From contig OY744468.1 in the NCBI GenBank assembly GCA_963556145.1, positions 620,001 through 684,000 of the forward strand: a stretch of 64,000 nt of DNA. Reading direction: 5' to 3'. Origin of the DNA: Hygrocybe punicea (Eukaryota; Basidiomycota; Agaricomycetes; Agaricales; Hygrophoraceae). Positions 23,301 to 32,869 of the stretch are shown here, in pieces. The stretch's first letter is position 1; the number at the start of each line of letters is the position of its first letter. Made by a program: the position numbers and the translations under genes. The notes beneath the pieces are model-generated. The model saw only the letters and a program-made list of their open reading frames with translations, searched no databases and was not told the origin of the DNA.

Positions 23301-23948
23301 TGACAAAATTTACTTAGTGATTTTGATATAGATTCATAATTCCAAAAGCACTAAACAATCCACACGAATTTGGAGTCAGATTCATACACTGGATGAAAAA
23401 ATCACAAGAATTGTTGCTAGCTACAACCATGCTAGAGAAGCATGACAGAGACTGGGATATAATGATTCAAATTATCATGCTATTACTAAAAGTGACCTTC
23501 AGATGCCTGCTGATATTATGGAGGCAAACAGAATTGGACAAAAATCATACAAGTTACCATGGTTCTGGAGAATTGGAGATCAGGTGGATGGAGATGAATT
23601 CAGTATACACATGAAAGACTGTGAGTATAACTTGTATTTCCTAACTCAGCTAACAATTGAAGATTGTGTACAGTTTACAGAGTCAATTGGTTACGAGCCA
23701 GTGCAAGATTTAATCGGTGGGATGAACAGGTTATTTGGCTTCACCATGAGATGAAGTGGACACCAAATTATTTCAAATTTTACAAGCAAAGTTGGGAAAG
23801 TTGGGCCATTGAACAAGAGATAGATGGAGATAATTCGCTCCACAACCAGGGTTTGACAAGTTATGCCTACAAACAAGCTCAGACATGGGCAAGGTTGGAG
23901 TCAAGTGCACGTAGTTTATTTCAACCAATTTTGGGAGATGAGCAGTAG
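20331..23948 (+). pseudogene. KDZ transposase with CxC2 cysteine cluster, decayed
   Basis: The ATG at 20331 starts a basic N-terminus. After an intron, the CxC2-like zinc domain follows (CINCQQCPGLYRCLDC, CNNCCLRVH, PFHKIQYW, about 20715-20850). The KDZ core follows: TTAFTFMVLHQFYIEAM (about 21180), CPSCPQPGIN, then D in ADGNFKLDH (about 21640), D in IAIYDIMCSW (about 22100) and E in EILESLW (about 22290), the likely D-D-E residues of its RNase H fold. The C-terminal part carries helical Glu/Lys repeats. In-frame stops at 20662, 22974, 23202 and 23443 show it is inactive; the three TGAs fit CGA-to-TGA change. It ends at GDEQ, stop at 23946-23948. Confidence 0.87.
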
Positions 23949-24029
23949 TGGCAGTACAAGAACATTTTTTGCATTATGTCTGAACTATGATGTCTACCAT
24001 TAAAAGTATTATGAGCCTGAATTGTGCAG

Positions 24030-24195
24030 CTGAGTCAGGATATATCCTGAGAACATCAGCCTGGGCCATCCCAGTTGGGCCAGGATATATCCTGGGAACA
24101 TCAGCCTGGACCATCTCAGTTGGGCCAGGATATATCCTGGGAACATCAGCCTGGACCATCTCAGTTGGCCCAGGATATATCTCAGCCTGATTCAG
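24030..24195. repeat. Right subterminal array of the KDZ element
   Basis: Three copies of the 61-bp unit in inverted orientation relative to 13012-13560, each with CCAGGATATATCCTGG and AACATCAGCCTGGACCATCT. The inner copies are nearly identical to each other, unlike the longer, more diverged left array. Confidence 0.9.
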
Positions 24196-24269
24196 CTATC
24201 CCCAAATGAGTTGGGCAATCTCATTCTCAGGCATCCCAAGTGAGTTGGTAATATCTTGCTGAATCTGGT

Positions 24270-25139
24270 GATTCCCCTGCCTACATCATGGCAATGCGTA
24301 TGCTCCATGTTTCTTTGTGTATTGTTCATGCTTAACTAACATTCTCTAGTCCTTGATCCCAGGGAGAAATTAGGATATTTCAAGGAACACTGGCTGGCAG
24401 ACCTCCAAGATGATGTCATACGGTGTGCCGAGGATGTTGTAAGTTTAATGTTCCACTAATTGATTGATATTAATTTATATTGCTCAGTTCAAGGAGTGAT
24501 ATTTGATATTGACGGGTGATGTCAGTGCAAAGCAAGCAAGCCAGGCAAAAAAAAAGAAGATACATGTACTTTTGCGAGAGCTCTCCAATGATGAGGACAC
24601 CAGCCTGGTAGCAGGTCCTGCTACACCGGAGGATCCCAACCAGCCCTGGTTGCAGGATTTCCGCACATACCTGGATATTCAGGAACAAGTGCCTGAAGGC
24701 TGGTCGACAGTGAGATGGTGGGGGGTTAGTGGCTTGAGAATACCATTTCTGTCACGAAGCTCATCTCATTTTACAGTTTAATGCCCACCGTTACCATCCG
24801 GCCTGGGCCTCGTTGGCTCGTAATTACCTTTTCATTATGGCCTCCTCGGTCTCAAGTGAATGAGCCTTCTCACAGGGTGGGATTACTGTCAGCAAATGGC
24901 GGAGCTGCTTGAAGGGGGACATCGTGGAGGCTTTGCAATGTGTGAAATGTGCTATTCGACATGACCTGTTGTTTCGTGAAGTAGCCCCATCTTCGATTGT
25001 GGAAGCTGAGTTAGAGGAAGAGACTGACGGCGGCCTGGATGATGAGGAAGACAGATCAGACAAGAAGGGTTGGGATGAACTGCTGATTGAAGATGATGAT
25101 GATGAGGCTTTAGGTACTGATGACGATGATTCTGATTAA
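24270..25139 (+). pseudogene. hAT transposase, 3' block (dimerisation domain)
   Basis: The frame resumes at the TSD as DSPAYIMAM and after an intron gives VLDPREKLGYFKEHW (about 24350). It ends in the hAT C-terminal dimerisation motif: WSTVRWWG, then ARNYLFIMASSVSSE and AFSQGGITVSKWRSCL (about 24700-24915), followed by an acidic tail and a stop at 25137-25139. TGA codons at 24497 and 24861 interrupt it. The second replaces the conserved Arg after SSVSSE, so CGA-to-TGA is the simple explanation. Confidence 0.87.
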
Positions 25140-25323
25140 GGCTAGATTCTTTTTCTTTATTGAAATTTGTCAAGACGGTAAAAGCCGTGGCCTAAGCCAA
25201 AGCCAGCTGGAGCCAAGCCAGAGCCAGCAACCCCCGCTTGGCCTGAGGATTCACAAAGCCAGAGCTGCCTGAAGCCAGGCCAAAGCCCCGGCTTCCAGGC
25301 CAAGCCGGGCCGGAACAGCACTA

Positions 25324-25872
25324 GTAGAAGGATTCGAGTTGACTGCAGATGCCGGAAAGGTAGGTCTTAACAGAGTTGGGTTTCAGAAAATGTGAAATGT
25401 AAACTACATAAAAGGACAGTGTCAGGAGTGGGAGAAGGAGGAAAAGCATGGGCAGAACAGAAAGAAAGGTAGGACTGAAGAGCAGAGGAGTAAGATAGAA
25501 GAGAAGAGTGGTCAAGGGCCATGCCCCAAGCGATGGAACATTTGTGGGCAAGGCTATCACATGTCAAGAAGCCGGGAAGGTTGCCAGCACACACATGGGT
25601 GTGGAATCATGGGCATGGGGCCCCTAGCATGAGGTGAAGGGCTATAAAGAGGGATACAGAGATGTGTTGGACAAGAGAAAAGATGAGATCGTTGTGGAAA
25701 TGGGAAAGGGCATCTGTGATGGAGTTGAGGTGGCCAGGGATGTGGAAGATGCAAAGTTCAGCATGGGAGCAGGTAAGGAGGTTGATGGTGGTGAGGAGGG
25801 GGTTGTAGAGTGGTTGAGCATGGAGAGAGGAGAACAGGTTGATGGAGTTGGTGTTATCAGTGAAAATAACGA
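25324..25872 (-). pseudogene. DIRS relic: end of RNase H and start of tyrosine recombinase
   Basis: On the minus strand, from 25872, IVIFTDNTNSINLFSSL and FHIPGHLNSITDALSHF give the end of the RNase H fold (FTDN with the catalytic Asp; ADALSR-like end). Further on, GMALDHSSLLSYSSALQSYL and VKTYLSGICSQLESFY, read across frames, give the core-binding domain of the tyrosine recombinase. The hAT at 9556-25323 cuts it immediately after QLESFY. Confidence 0.75.
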
Positions 25873-27115
25873 TGTGGTGTTAGTCATATGCATGGGTATT
25901 GAAACCCGCACGGGTCACAGGTATGGGTCCACATGGGTACGGGTACGGGTAGCCAAATTGGGACCCGTGATTTATTCGTACCCATGCCACGGGTCCACGG
26001 GTTTTTCACGGGTAGTGTCACGATCCCGTGACACGTGACTTCGACCTCGACTACGTGGCAACTGCAAGACCAAATGTAACAAAACGAAGAAGGGCGAGAT
26101 TAGGGGGCGAAAAGAGCAGCGGGGAGTGGTGCACCCACGCTACAATAAGTATTTATTTATAGAGTTCTATCATACTGACTAACCAGACAACTACAGACAC
26201 ACCACACAACCATGACAACGAACCAACTACGAGGACGGGGACGAGGGGATGAGGACCGCAACCGCAACCGCGATGATGGCAACCGCGACGATGGCACCAG
26301 CAACAACGGCACCAGCAACAACGGCAAGCCACGACAATGGCAAGGCATGACGATCACAAATGACGACGACAAGTCACGATGATCGCAAACAACAATGGCA
26401 AGCCAGGGTGATGGCAAACAATGACGACGGCAAGCGTGGTGGCAACGGTGTAGAGGCTCCGGGCCATCTGGACCCGAATCCTCTTCATATCCCACATCGT
26501 CCCCGTCCATTCCCATTCACGTATCATCGATTCTGCCCGATTCTGGTCCTCTCCGTCGATTCCGCTCCAGATTCCGCCTCCAGATTCGTTCCTACACGCA
26601 CTGCAATGTCCCTAACGACCCGGAATCACTACGTATATAGTTACATATGATATATCTTCATTTCCTGTTACTTAGTACATAGCACCATTCCTCCTATACT
26701 CCGCTCCACTCCACTCCTATCAGTTACAGCCTTCGGTTGTAGTACATAGTTACTACAGCACAGGATCACTCCCAGTAGTATAAAAGATGTACCCTTATAC
26801 TACAACCATATCATATATCATCACATTGCATCCCATCATATTGCACCGTATCACATTACATCCTATCATATCACATCTTATTATCCTGCCTCATTTCTAT
26901 TTCTTAGTCCTCGCTTTGTATCGTCTCCATATTAGTCTTCGTACTCCACTCCCTTCACTTCCCCTCTGATCAAGAACCCTGGATTCGGGTTGGATTGACT
27001 AGACACTACAGAAAGACTTTACTCCTCTGATCACTTTTTAGCTGATCACCACTTTCGTAGATTCCCATTTCGGGTCTACAACAAAACACGCCGTCACAAC
27101 GGACAACGAAGGCAA

Positions 27116-27170
27116 AGAGAGGAGCAGCGGGGGTGGTGCACCCACCACCCACTGCAACAGGTATGTCTTC
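27116..27170. repeat. Shared box GCAGCGGGGGTGGTGCACCC (4 copies in window)
   Basis: Related copies lie at about 26111-26150, 28048-28095 and 31978-32025. Each has a GAGCAGCGGGG-like start, a GTGGTGCACCCAC palindrome and a CCGCTGC-like end, followed by an AT-rich tract with TTTATT. The hosts are non-autonomous hAT-type elements of distinct TIR families. Confidence 0.65.
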
Positions 27171-27454
27171 CTTTATTGTAATTATACATTGCTACGCTAC
27201 TGACTACAGCCGCAGATGCTCCCCAACCCCCACGCCCACGCCCACCCGCCTCAACCAGTGGGCCAACGGCAGATGCCAAGAGCAGTGCCGGCCAAACAGC
27301 CACCAGCCTGAGACACGCTGGCAACGGCACGCCCTCAACCCACCTCGCGAACCGGCGTCACCGTGCCAATCGACACCGGCACCGCGTCCGCGAGGATACC
27401 ACCTAGGAGACGAGGGGGAGACGAGGAGGAGACGAAGAGGCCCACCCACGTCAC

Positions 27455-27512
27455 CTCGCGAAGATGCAGCGCGACGTCAATTGACGTCAGTGCTGTGTTC
27501 GCAAGGTAATGG
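27455..27512. repeat. Cruciform box with ACGTCAATTGACGT core (4 copies in window)
   Basis: An imperfect palindrome of about 54 bp: CCTCGCGAAG, GACGTCAATTGACGTC, then TTCGCAAGG. Related copies, all with a CACRTCARTTGAYGTGG-like core and a CTTCGCGAGG-like arm, lie at about 28455-28530, 31681-31728 and 31774-31826. They occur inside or beside hAT-type elements with different ends. Confidence 0.7.
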
Positions 27513-27537
27513 GAGGTTGGGCCCTCTGGGGTAGACC

Positions 27538-28710
27538 TAGTGTTGCCGAAGTCCGGTTCGGAACCAATCTGAACCCGGTTCAAACCCTGAACTGAACCCT
27601 AAGTTCAGTTCAAGTTCAGCAACTTTGGCTGAACTGAACCACGGGTCCGGTGCGGGGTTCAGGGCCCTTCAGAAATTTCTGAACGGCTTGGAACCAGGTC
27701 CAAACCGTGAACTCATTGTAGGCAGATACTAGAATATTCAATTTTTATGTTAATTTTTTGTGTATGAACTCGTGAGAACTTGGGTCATGTGACCTTAAAC
27801 ATACACGCGAATGCACGCGGATTTGACTCAACCACAACAGCAACGAACAGTAACAGCAACACTGGTAAGTAGTTAGTTTATTTCATACTTTACTGACATT
27901 TTCTTACCCAAAGAAGCCCCCCACGACCCACGCCCACGCCCATGCCCTCGCCCTCGCCTGCCTGCGCCCATGCCAAAACCACACGCCAACACCATGCCCA
28001 TGCCCACACCACGCCCACGATGGAAATCAGGGACCGTAGCGAGAACGGGACACAGCGGGGAGTGGTGCGCCCACCCCCGCTGCTAAGATACGTCGCCTTT
28101 TATTTTTTATTTTTCACTTATTTATCTATACTTACCCCCCACAGCTCCATGACGCCCGCGAGCGTGGACGTGGCAGCAGCCCCACGGCAACCCCAGCAGC
28201 AGTGGCAGCAGCCACGGCTGCAACGAAAACAGCAGCAGCAACAACGGCAGCAGCAACAGCAGCAGCTACGGCAACAGCAGCTATGGCAGCAGCAGCAGCA
28301 GCAGTGGCAGTGGCAGCAGCACAGCTACGGCAGCAGCAGCGTCGACAGCAGCAACGGCGACAGCAGCAGCAGCAGCGACCGCAGCAATGGCAGCAGTTGC
28401 AACAACGGCGCCAGCAGCGACACAGCACCCACGGCAGCGGGCGGTCCCCCCCTTCCTCCCCACCCTCCCAACTCCTCGCAACCCCAGGCCCACGTCAATT
28501 GACGTGGTGCTGTGGCTTACGAGGAAATTTGAGGGTGAAGGAAGGTGGTTCGCGGTTCAAACCGCATCGGAACCAGAACCGGAACTGCATGGAACCGTTC
28601 CATGCGGTTCCGGTTCTGGTTCAGCGGGGGGCCGAACTGAACCGAGGGTCCGGTTTTCGGTTCAGCCAAAAAGGCCGAAAACTGGACCAAACTGGACTTC
28701 GGCAACACTA
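27538..28710. mobile_element. 1.2-kb hAT-type element nested in another
   Basis: A perfect 8-bp TSD GGTAGACC lies at 27530-27537 and 28711-28718. The left end is TAGTGTTGCCGAAGTCCGGT and the inverse right end TAGTGTTGCCGAAGTCCAGT, a 20-bp TIR with one mismatch. Subterminal GGTTC/GAACC motifs recall the family at 5722 and 29125. The core holds CAG/CAA trinucleotide-rich DNA (28190-28440), whose Gln/Ala ORFs in several frames I do not call. Confidence 0.9.
28190..28440 (+). repeat. CAG/CAA-rich trinucleotide tract
   Basis: About 250 bp of imperfect GCAGCAGCAG/CAACGGCAG repeats inside the nested hAT-type element. Every frame is open for 70-180 codons on both strands, so coding cannot be inferred. 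Confidence 0.85.
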
Positions 28711-28834
28711 GGTAGACCCGTGGGTCAACCCGCAGGTTACCCGTACCCATGGCACAGGTATGGGTTTCCACGGGTATGGGTACGGGTAGCCGTGGAATAC
28801 CCACAGGTTACCCGTGCCAATCACTATGTGGTGT

Positions 28835-30150
28835 GGAGGGGGGGAGAGAGAAGTGAGGGCCCAACAAAGGTGGAGATGATGGTGAGGGCTTCCCAGAAGA
28901 AAATGCAGTTGATGGTGGGGTCAGGAACACGGGATTGGAAGCCATGTGACAGGGAGGGGGCCCAAAAAGTGAGGCTGGACAGGCAGACATCAGTGTAAAG
29001 GATGAGATCCACAGAGGAGGAGTCTCAGTCAGTGGAGGACATGATAAAGATGCTGGGAAGGGTGAGGGCTTTGTCAGTGAACCACAAGAGTTCACAGGTG
29101 AAGGCAACGCTAGCATTGAGGGACTAGTGATGGATAGGTTTGGTTCTGAACCAAGGTTCAGACCTGAACTGAACTGAACTGAACCTGAAATACGGTTCAG
29201 GTTCAAGCTGAAGCCTGAACCGAACCTGAGGTTCAGTTCAAGGTTCAGGCAGGGGGGAAATTCTGTGAACCTGGTTCGAACCAGTTTGAACCTGAACCTA
29301 AACTTCAACAAATGTGATATAATTTTACCTAATTTTGGAAGAAACATGATTACTTTTGTCTTGTTGTAGCTAACAACTTCCTGTTAAATCCTGCCACTCT
29401 CCTTCAGGGGGTTTGAGCTCTGGATTTGTCAGGATAAGTTGGTATAAGTTGTATAATATCTGAGGATTATGCCAAGGTAAGCCTCAAGTACATATGATGT
29501 ATTATATTATCATTATTTTTAAGTACCACAGTTGCAACATTGAAGCTGATAAGCTTAATTTCTTCAACATGTTAGCTTTAAGTGATACAAATGTACAGTA
29601 ATACATACAATTTGCTCTAAAGGAACCTTTGTTCATGCTATATAACCACAAGGCATAAATTAAAGGCATTTATACTAAATAAAAATGTAATCTAGCCCTA
29701 TGATACACTTACAGGTTTCGTTCAGGGTTCAGATCAGGGTGAACCTGAACTGAACCTGTTTGAACCTGAACCCAAGGTTCAGTTCAAGGTTCAGCATATT
29801 GACTGAACTGAACCTTAGGTTCAGTTCAAGGTTCAGATCTTTTTGGCCTGAACCGGACCAAACCAAACCTGTCCATCACTATGAGGGACTAATTCATCGA
29901 GCCTGTGAGGCATTGGAATTCCTGGAGTGAGTGCCATGAGCCTGGGTGAGCAAAAGTGCCAATAGTATCAATGAGCTCACATTGCCAAGAGGGGGCATGG
30001 TCATGGTCATGGCATTGGGATCAACATCGAAGCCGATCATGGAGAGGGAGGAACCAAACAGTTGCTTTGGTTCCTCATGGGGGAGATCAATGTCATCCCA
30101 GGAGTGGAGGGGGAGGGTTTGCTTGGTGAGGAAATGATGGTGATATGGTT
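28835..30150 (-). pseudogene. DIRS relic: RNase H domain, N-terminal part, MITE-split
   Basis: Minus-strand frames (29116-28835) read VDLILYTDVCLSSLTFWAPS, FQSRVPDPTINCIFFWEAL, where YTD and the E of FWEAL fit RNase H catalytic positions. Upstream (30150-29890), SLSMIGFDVDPNAMTM and MPPLGN connect to the RT. A 757-bp hAT MITE (29125-29881) lies between. The coding sequence continues at 25872 after the 2.9-kb hAT insertion. Confidence 0.7.
29125..29881. mobile_element. hAT-type MITE, GGTTC-rich family, copy B (757 bp)
   Basis: A perfect 8-bp TSD TGAGGGAC lies at 29117-29124 and 29882-29889. The ends are TAGTGATGGA/TCCATCACTA, as in copy A (5722-6539), with the same GGTTCAGTTCAAGGTTCAG subterminal arrays and an AT-rich, non-coding core that differs from copy A. 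Confidence 0.92.
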
Positions 30151-30154
30151 TGTA

Positions 30155-30640
30155 CTAGAGGGTGTTAGATTTGAATTCTAAGGGGGAGGTGTCATCTACA
30201 TAAGCGAATAGGTTGGATAGGTGCAGAATGAAGATGGCAATCCAGAGGATGAGGCCCATGAAGGTGCCCCATATGCCGCTGGCACCCCGGTTGCTGAAAT
30301 TATTGTTGCGGTCAATGTGGTGCATGCCATCAATTGTAATGATTTGCATGGTTTTCCAGAGGAAATGGAGAGAGGTGGCGGTAGGCTTGGGATACATCAG
30401 ACTTGAAGAGGATCAGGTGGATGTCAGGGCCATGAGAAGAATGGACTTTGTGAAGGGTGCAGCCAAGGTGATGGAGGTTGTTGAGGGGGATGGAGACTTT
30501 GTCGCGCAGTATGAGGGAGTTGGGGAAAAAAGAAAAAGGTTTGGCACTCTGGTCAACAACAAGGCATAGTTTGGAAGAATGGGGTTTTGGAACAACACCA
30601 ATGGGAATGGTGAACATGCCAAGGAGAAGCTTGGGTCCAA
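30155..30640 (-). pseudogene. DIRS relic: reverse transcriptase
   Basis: Minus-strand frames give IGVVPKPHSSKLCLVVDQSA, DKVSIPLNNLHHLG and LILFKSDVSQAYRHL (palm Asp). After a frame change they give ITIDGMHHIDRNNNFSNRGA, GIWGTFMGL and LFAYVDDTSPLEF. AYVDD is the RT active site. The fragment is about 160 aa, so the fingers are partly missing or frame-disrupted, and frameshifts make it non-functional. Confidence 0.82.
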
Positions 30641-31036
30641 ATGCAGGGGAAAAATGGCCTAGATGGATCTCCTTGTCACATTGTTTGTGGACAAAAATAA
30701 CATGAGTGTCATTTTGGAGTGGTCTGTGAGAGACTGAGAGTTGTCTCAGATGAGAGGATGAGAGGGGTCAGGTTCTGCCCAAGGCCAAAAGCCAGTGGTG
30801 AGATCTTGGCAGATAGAGAGGTGGGATGGGTGAGGAGGTAGCATCGAAAGGTTGAAATGTGAATGGGAGTGGTGATTTGGAAAAGGTGTGGTTTTTCATG
30901 GATGGTGCAAAGGGCAGGTGGTTGAGGAAGGGGTGGCATGGTTTCAGTGGAGATGGTGAGGGTGTCAAGATTTGAATTGGAATTGGTTCAGAGGAGATTG
31001 TGAAGGTAGGATGGGTGTGAAGGAGGAGGGGCATCA
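30641..31036 (-). other. DIRS relic: Pro/Ser-rich linker between gag-like and RT parts
   Basis: Minus-strand frames are Pro/Ser/His rich without recognisable motifs. By position this is the linker between the zinc-finger region and the RT. Confidence 0.4.
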
Positions 31037-31490
31037 TCATTTGCGAGCAGGAGGGCAGTCTGGGGCTGTGTGGCCAGGGTTTTTGCACTTGGAACAGACA
31101 TGGCGATAAGTGCAGGAGGCGGTGGTGTTAGGGCACCAGGATTCATTCCAATGCCTGCAAGGGTTGTAACATTTGGGTTTGGATTGCTTTGCTCTGTCAG
31201 AGGAGGGGGCAGGGGTCAGGTTCTGGATCCAGAGGGTGTAGAGGTCAGTGAGTAGGTTTAATTCTGTGAGGAGGATGTTACGTCGTAAGGCACAATGGAG
31301 ACGGATGGCCTTGTTATAGCTGATAACACAGAGATGGAAAGGTTTGGGTAGTGCTGTGAAAAGTTGTCTGATGTGAATGCCATAGTCGTGTAGCTCTGAG
31401 CAGCGATGAGGGGAGATGAAGGATATAGCTTCAATGATGCATTCTTAAGAGATGACCCATTTACCATGAGTGTTGATGACGGGTGTGGGC
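31037..31490 (-). pseudogene. DIRS relic: gag-like zinc-finger protein
   Basis: A minus-strand frame ending at a stop at 31037 reads ELYDYGIHIRQLFTALP, LHCALRRNILLTELNLLTDL and then the zinc cluster CRHWNESWCPNTTASCTYRH and VCSKCKNPGHTAPDC, a CCCH-like plus CCHC knuckle pair (about 31160-31050). This resembles the gag-like protein of basidiomycete DIRS-type elements. Its 5' part is lost at the partial hAT at 31493. Confidence 0.65.
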
Positions 31491-31492
31491 TA

Positions 31493-31835
31493 GTGTTGGG
31501 GAAGTTTGGTTCGGTCCAGTTTTTGGCCTTTTTGCCCCAAACTGGGACTGAATGGTTCGGTTCCTACCAAGATTTCCAGGAACTAGACTGAAACCAATTG
31601 AAACTGTTTTGATCAGTTTGGTTTGGTCCAAGCTCGGTCTAAACTGAAACTGTTGCATATTCACCTCACAAAAGCCATGCACATCAGTTGACGTAGCTGA
31701 CATCTTCGCGAGGTGGGATTGGGGGGCAGGCAGGTGAGTTGCCCTGCTCCATTTCTGACCTCATGAGAGAGCTGCACACATCAATTGATGTGGCCAGCCT
31801 CATTGCGAGGTGAGATTGGGGAGCAGGGGGCTGAA
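31493..31835. mobile_element. One-ended hAT-type relic
   Basis: It starts TAGTGTTGGGGAAGTTTGGT and continues with TCGGTCCAGTTTTTGGCC, matching the inverted right end of the element at 27538-28710. Two cruciform boxes follow (31681 and 31774). I could not find a matching right end or TSD (GTGTGGGC would be expected), so the right limit is arbitrary. Confidence 0.55.
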
Positions 31836-32087
31836 AGGCCCAGTCCTGGTGAAATGCATGTGTACAATATGTGTGTTCTGCTTCAGTTGCATCCAGGTGG
31901 TGGTGGTGTCACGAAGCATTATACTCTGTATTATGAGACTAAAATCAATGAAAATATTTGATGAGAAAAAATGTACCATGAAGCAGCAGGGGTGGATGCA
32001 CCACCCCCCCATTGCTCATTCTGCCTGTTCACCTTTATTTGTTGGCATGTCTGGTGCGGCATTGCTGGCTGCTGTCATGGTCGTGGC

Positions 32088-32156
32088 TGTTGTGGTGGTG
32101 GTGGTGATGGTGGTGATGGTGGTGATGGTGGTGATGGTGGTGATGGTGGTGGTGGT
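32088..32156 (+). repeat. GGTGAT hexanucleotide microsatellite
   Basis: About eleven GGTGAT/GGTGGT units. The surrounding 31836-32332 has no coding sequence. A CAGGGAGTAACCTG-centred hairpin lies near 32227. Confidence 0.85.
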
Positions 32157-32332
32157 GCGTCATCCTTTAATTTGTGAATGTGTTAGTTAATTTTGAATAA
32201 ATAAAAATAAAGAACATACGTGGGTGGCAGGGAGTAACCTGCCACCCATTTTGTCAACCTTGGATGCTCCATCGTCCTTGTTGGGCATATATCAGAGGTG
32301 TTGGTTGTGGTGGTTGTGATCTTGGTGATGGT

Positions 32333-32800
32333 TAGTGTTGCACAGGAGTACAGGTAAACCCCAGGTTTTCAGCATAAGGGTACAGGGGGTAAGGGTTTCA
32401 AAATTCATACCCCTGTACACACTCTACCCTTTAAGGGTTTGAGGAAGAGTATGTAAGGGTCTTACTAAGCAGTTTTAAGATGTATTTGACTAGTTTTTTT
32501 AGGTGCATATCTTATGAAAATGCTTTGCTCAGGCCTCTAACATATTTCTTGTCACAGTTTTAACTAATTTAGCTTTGTAATTAACACATTAAAGATAGTT
32601 TATTGTGTTATAAAATTATGTCACTAAAATATTTATAATGTTCATGTACACCTTCACTCCTCTCATGGATTATTCATACCCTTTTCAAACCCCCATCCCT
32701 CACCCTGGAAAACCCTATTCTTACCCTCAATGATGGGGTTTTTGAGGTGAGGGTAGAGGTTTGAATATTTGTACCCTATGGTTACCCCTGTGCAACACTA
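32333..32800. mobile_element. hAT-type MITE, 468 bp, TAGTGTTGCACAGG family
   Basis: The ends are TAGTGTTGCACAGGAGTA and the inverse of the right end, TAGTGTTGCACAGGGGTA. Subterminal arrays of AAGGGT/ACCCTT motifs are present on both sides with an AT-rich core. The flanking octamers GTGATGGT and GTTGTGGT match at 6 of 8 positions within low-complexity DNA, so the TSD is only suggestive. Confidence 0.78.
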
Positions 32801-32869
32801 GTTGTGGTTGTGTTGGTGTTGGTCATGGTCATGTTCCTGGTCATGTGTGTGGTGTTGCCTGTCATTTTT

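Larger units (their letters stand above)
12924..24269 (+). mobile_element. 11.3-kb KDZ transposon with long TIRs and subterminal arrays
   Basis: An 8-bp TSD GATTCCCC (12916-12923 and 24270-24277) brackets the element. Removing it restores the hAT reading frame. The inverted ends share ATTCAGCAAGATATTACCAA and stay similar for over 100 bp. They then lead into arrays of a 61-bp repeat in opposite orientation (13012-13560 and 24030-24195). It carries a minus-strand gene (14114-16411), a plus-strand PHD-like gene (18251-20133) and a KDZ transposase gene (20331-23948). The outermost 5-6 bp differ between ends, so the exact termini are inferred from the TSD. Confidence 0.87.
9556..25323 (+). mobile_element. 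15.8-kb hAT transposon, itself split by a KDZ element
   Basis: The ends are TAGTGCTGTGCCCGGCCCGG and, at the right, the inverse GGGCCGGAACAGCACTA. A perfect 8-bp target duplication GTAGAAGG lies at 9548-9555 and 25324-25331. Subterminal regions are rich in GGCC/GCCAAGCC motifs on both sides. It contains a small upstream gene (9960-10346) and a hAT transposase gene in two blocks (10570-12915 and 24270-25139). Removing the KDZ insertion leaves a 4.4-kb autonomous-sized hAT. It is inserted in the recombinase domain of the DIRS relic. Confidence 0.9.
25881..28826. mobile_element. 2.9-kb non-autonomous hAT-type element with a nested element
   Basis: A perfect 8-bp TSD TGTGGTGT lies at 25873-25880 and 28827-28834. 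The left end reads TAGTCATATGCATGGGTA and the inverse of the right end TAGTGATTGGCACGGGTA, a moderately conserved TIR followed by ACCCGTG/GGGTACGGG arrays. It interrupts the RNase H domain of the DIRS relic. No transposase frame is seen. The interior is CA/GA-rich with tracts of imperfect ATCACAT-type repeats (26810-26890). The element at 27538-28710 is inserted close to its right end. Confidence 0.85.
8881..31490 (-). mobile_element. DIRS-like retrotransposon relic, split by nested insertions
   Basis: Read on the minus strand, collinear pieces give a gag-like zinc-finger domain (31490-31037), reverse transcriptase (30640-30155), RNase H (about 30150-29890, 29116-28835 and 25872-25640) and a tyrosine recombinase (25600-25324 and 9555-9170). 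Gag-RT-RH-YR is the order of DIRS-type elements. About 20 kb of later insertions separate the pieces: hAT at 9556-25323, hAT at 25881-28826 and hAT MITE at 29125-29881. Frameshifts and a missing recombinase segment show it is dead. The outer ends are not resolved; the left limit is set near 8881 where similarity fades, and the right limit is the partial hAT at 31493. Confidence 0.78.

Noticed and set aside
12924..24269. A TET/JBP dioxygenase gene in the KDZ element
   Set aside because: I looked for an HxD...H...R-type dioxygenase signature in the KDZ genes and found none; a very decayed copy cannot be excluded.
28132..28998. Gln/Ala-rich frames of 95-200 codons on both strands
   Set aside because: Produced by CAG/CAA trinucleotide repeats inside a hAT-type MITE; all frames are open.
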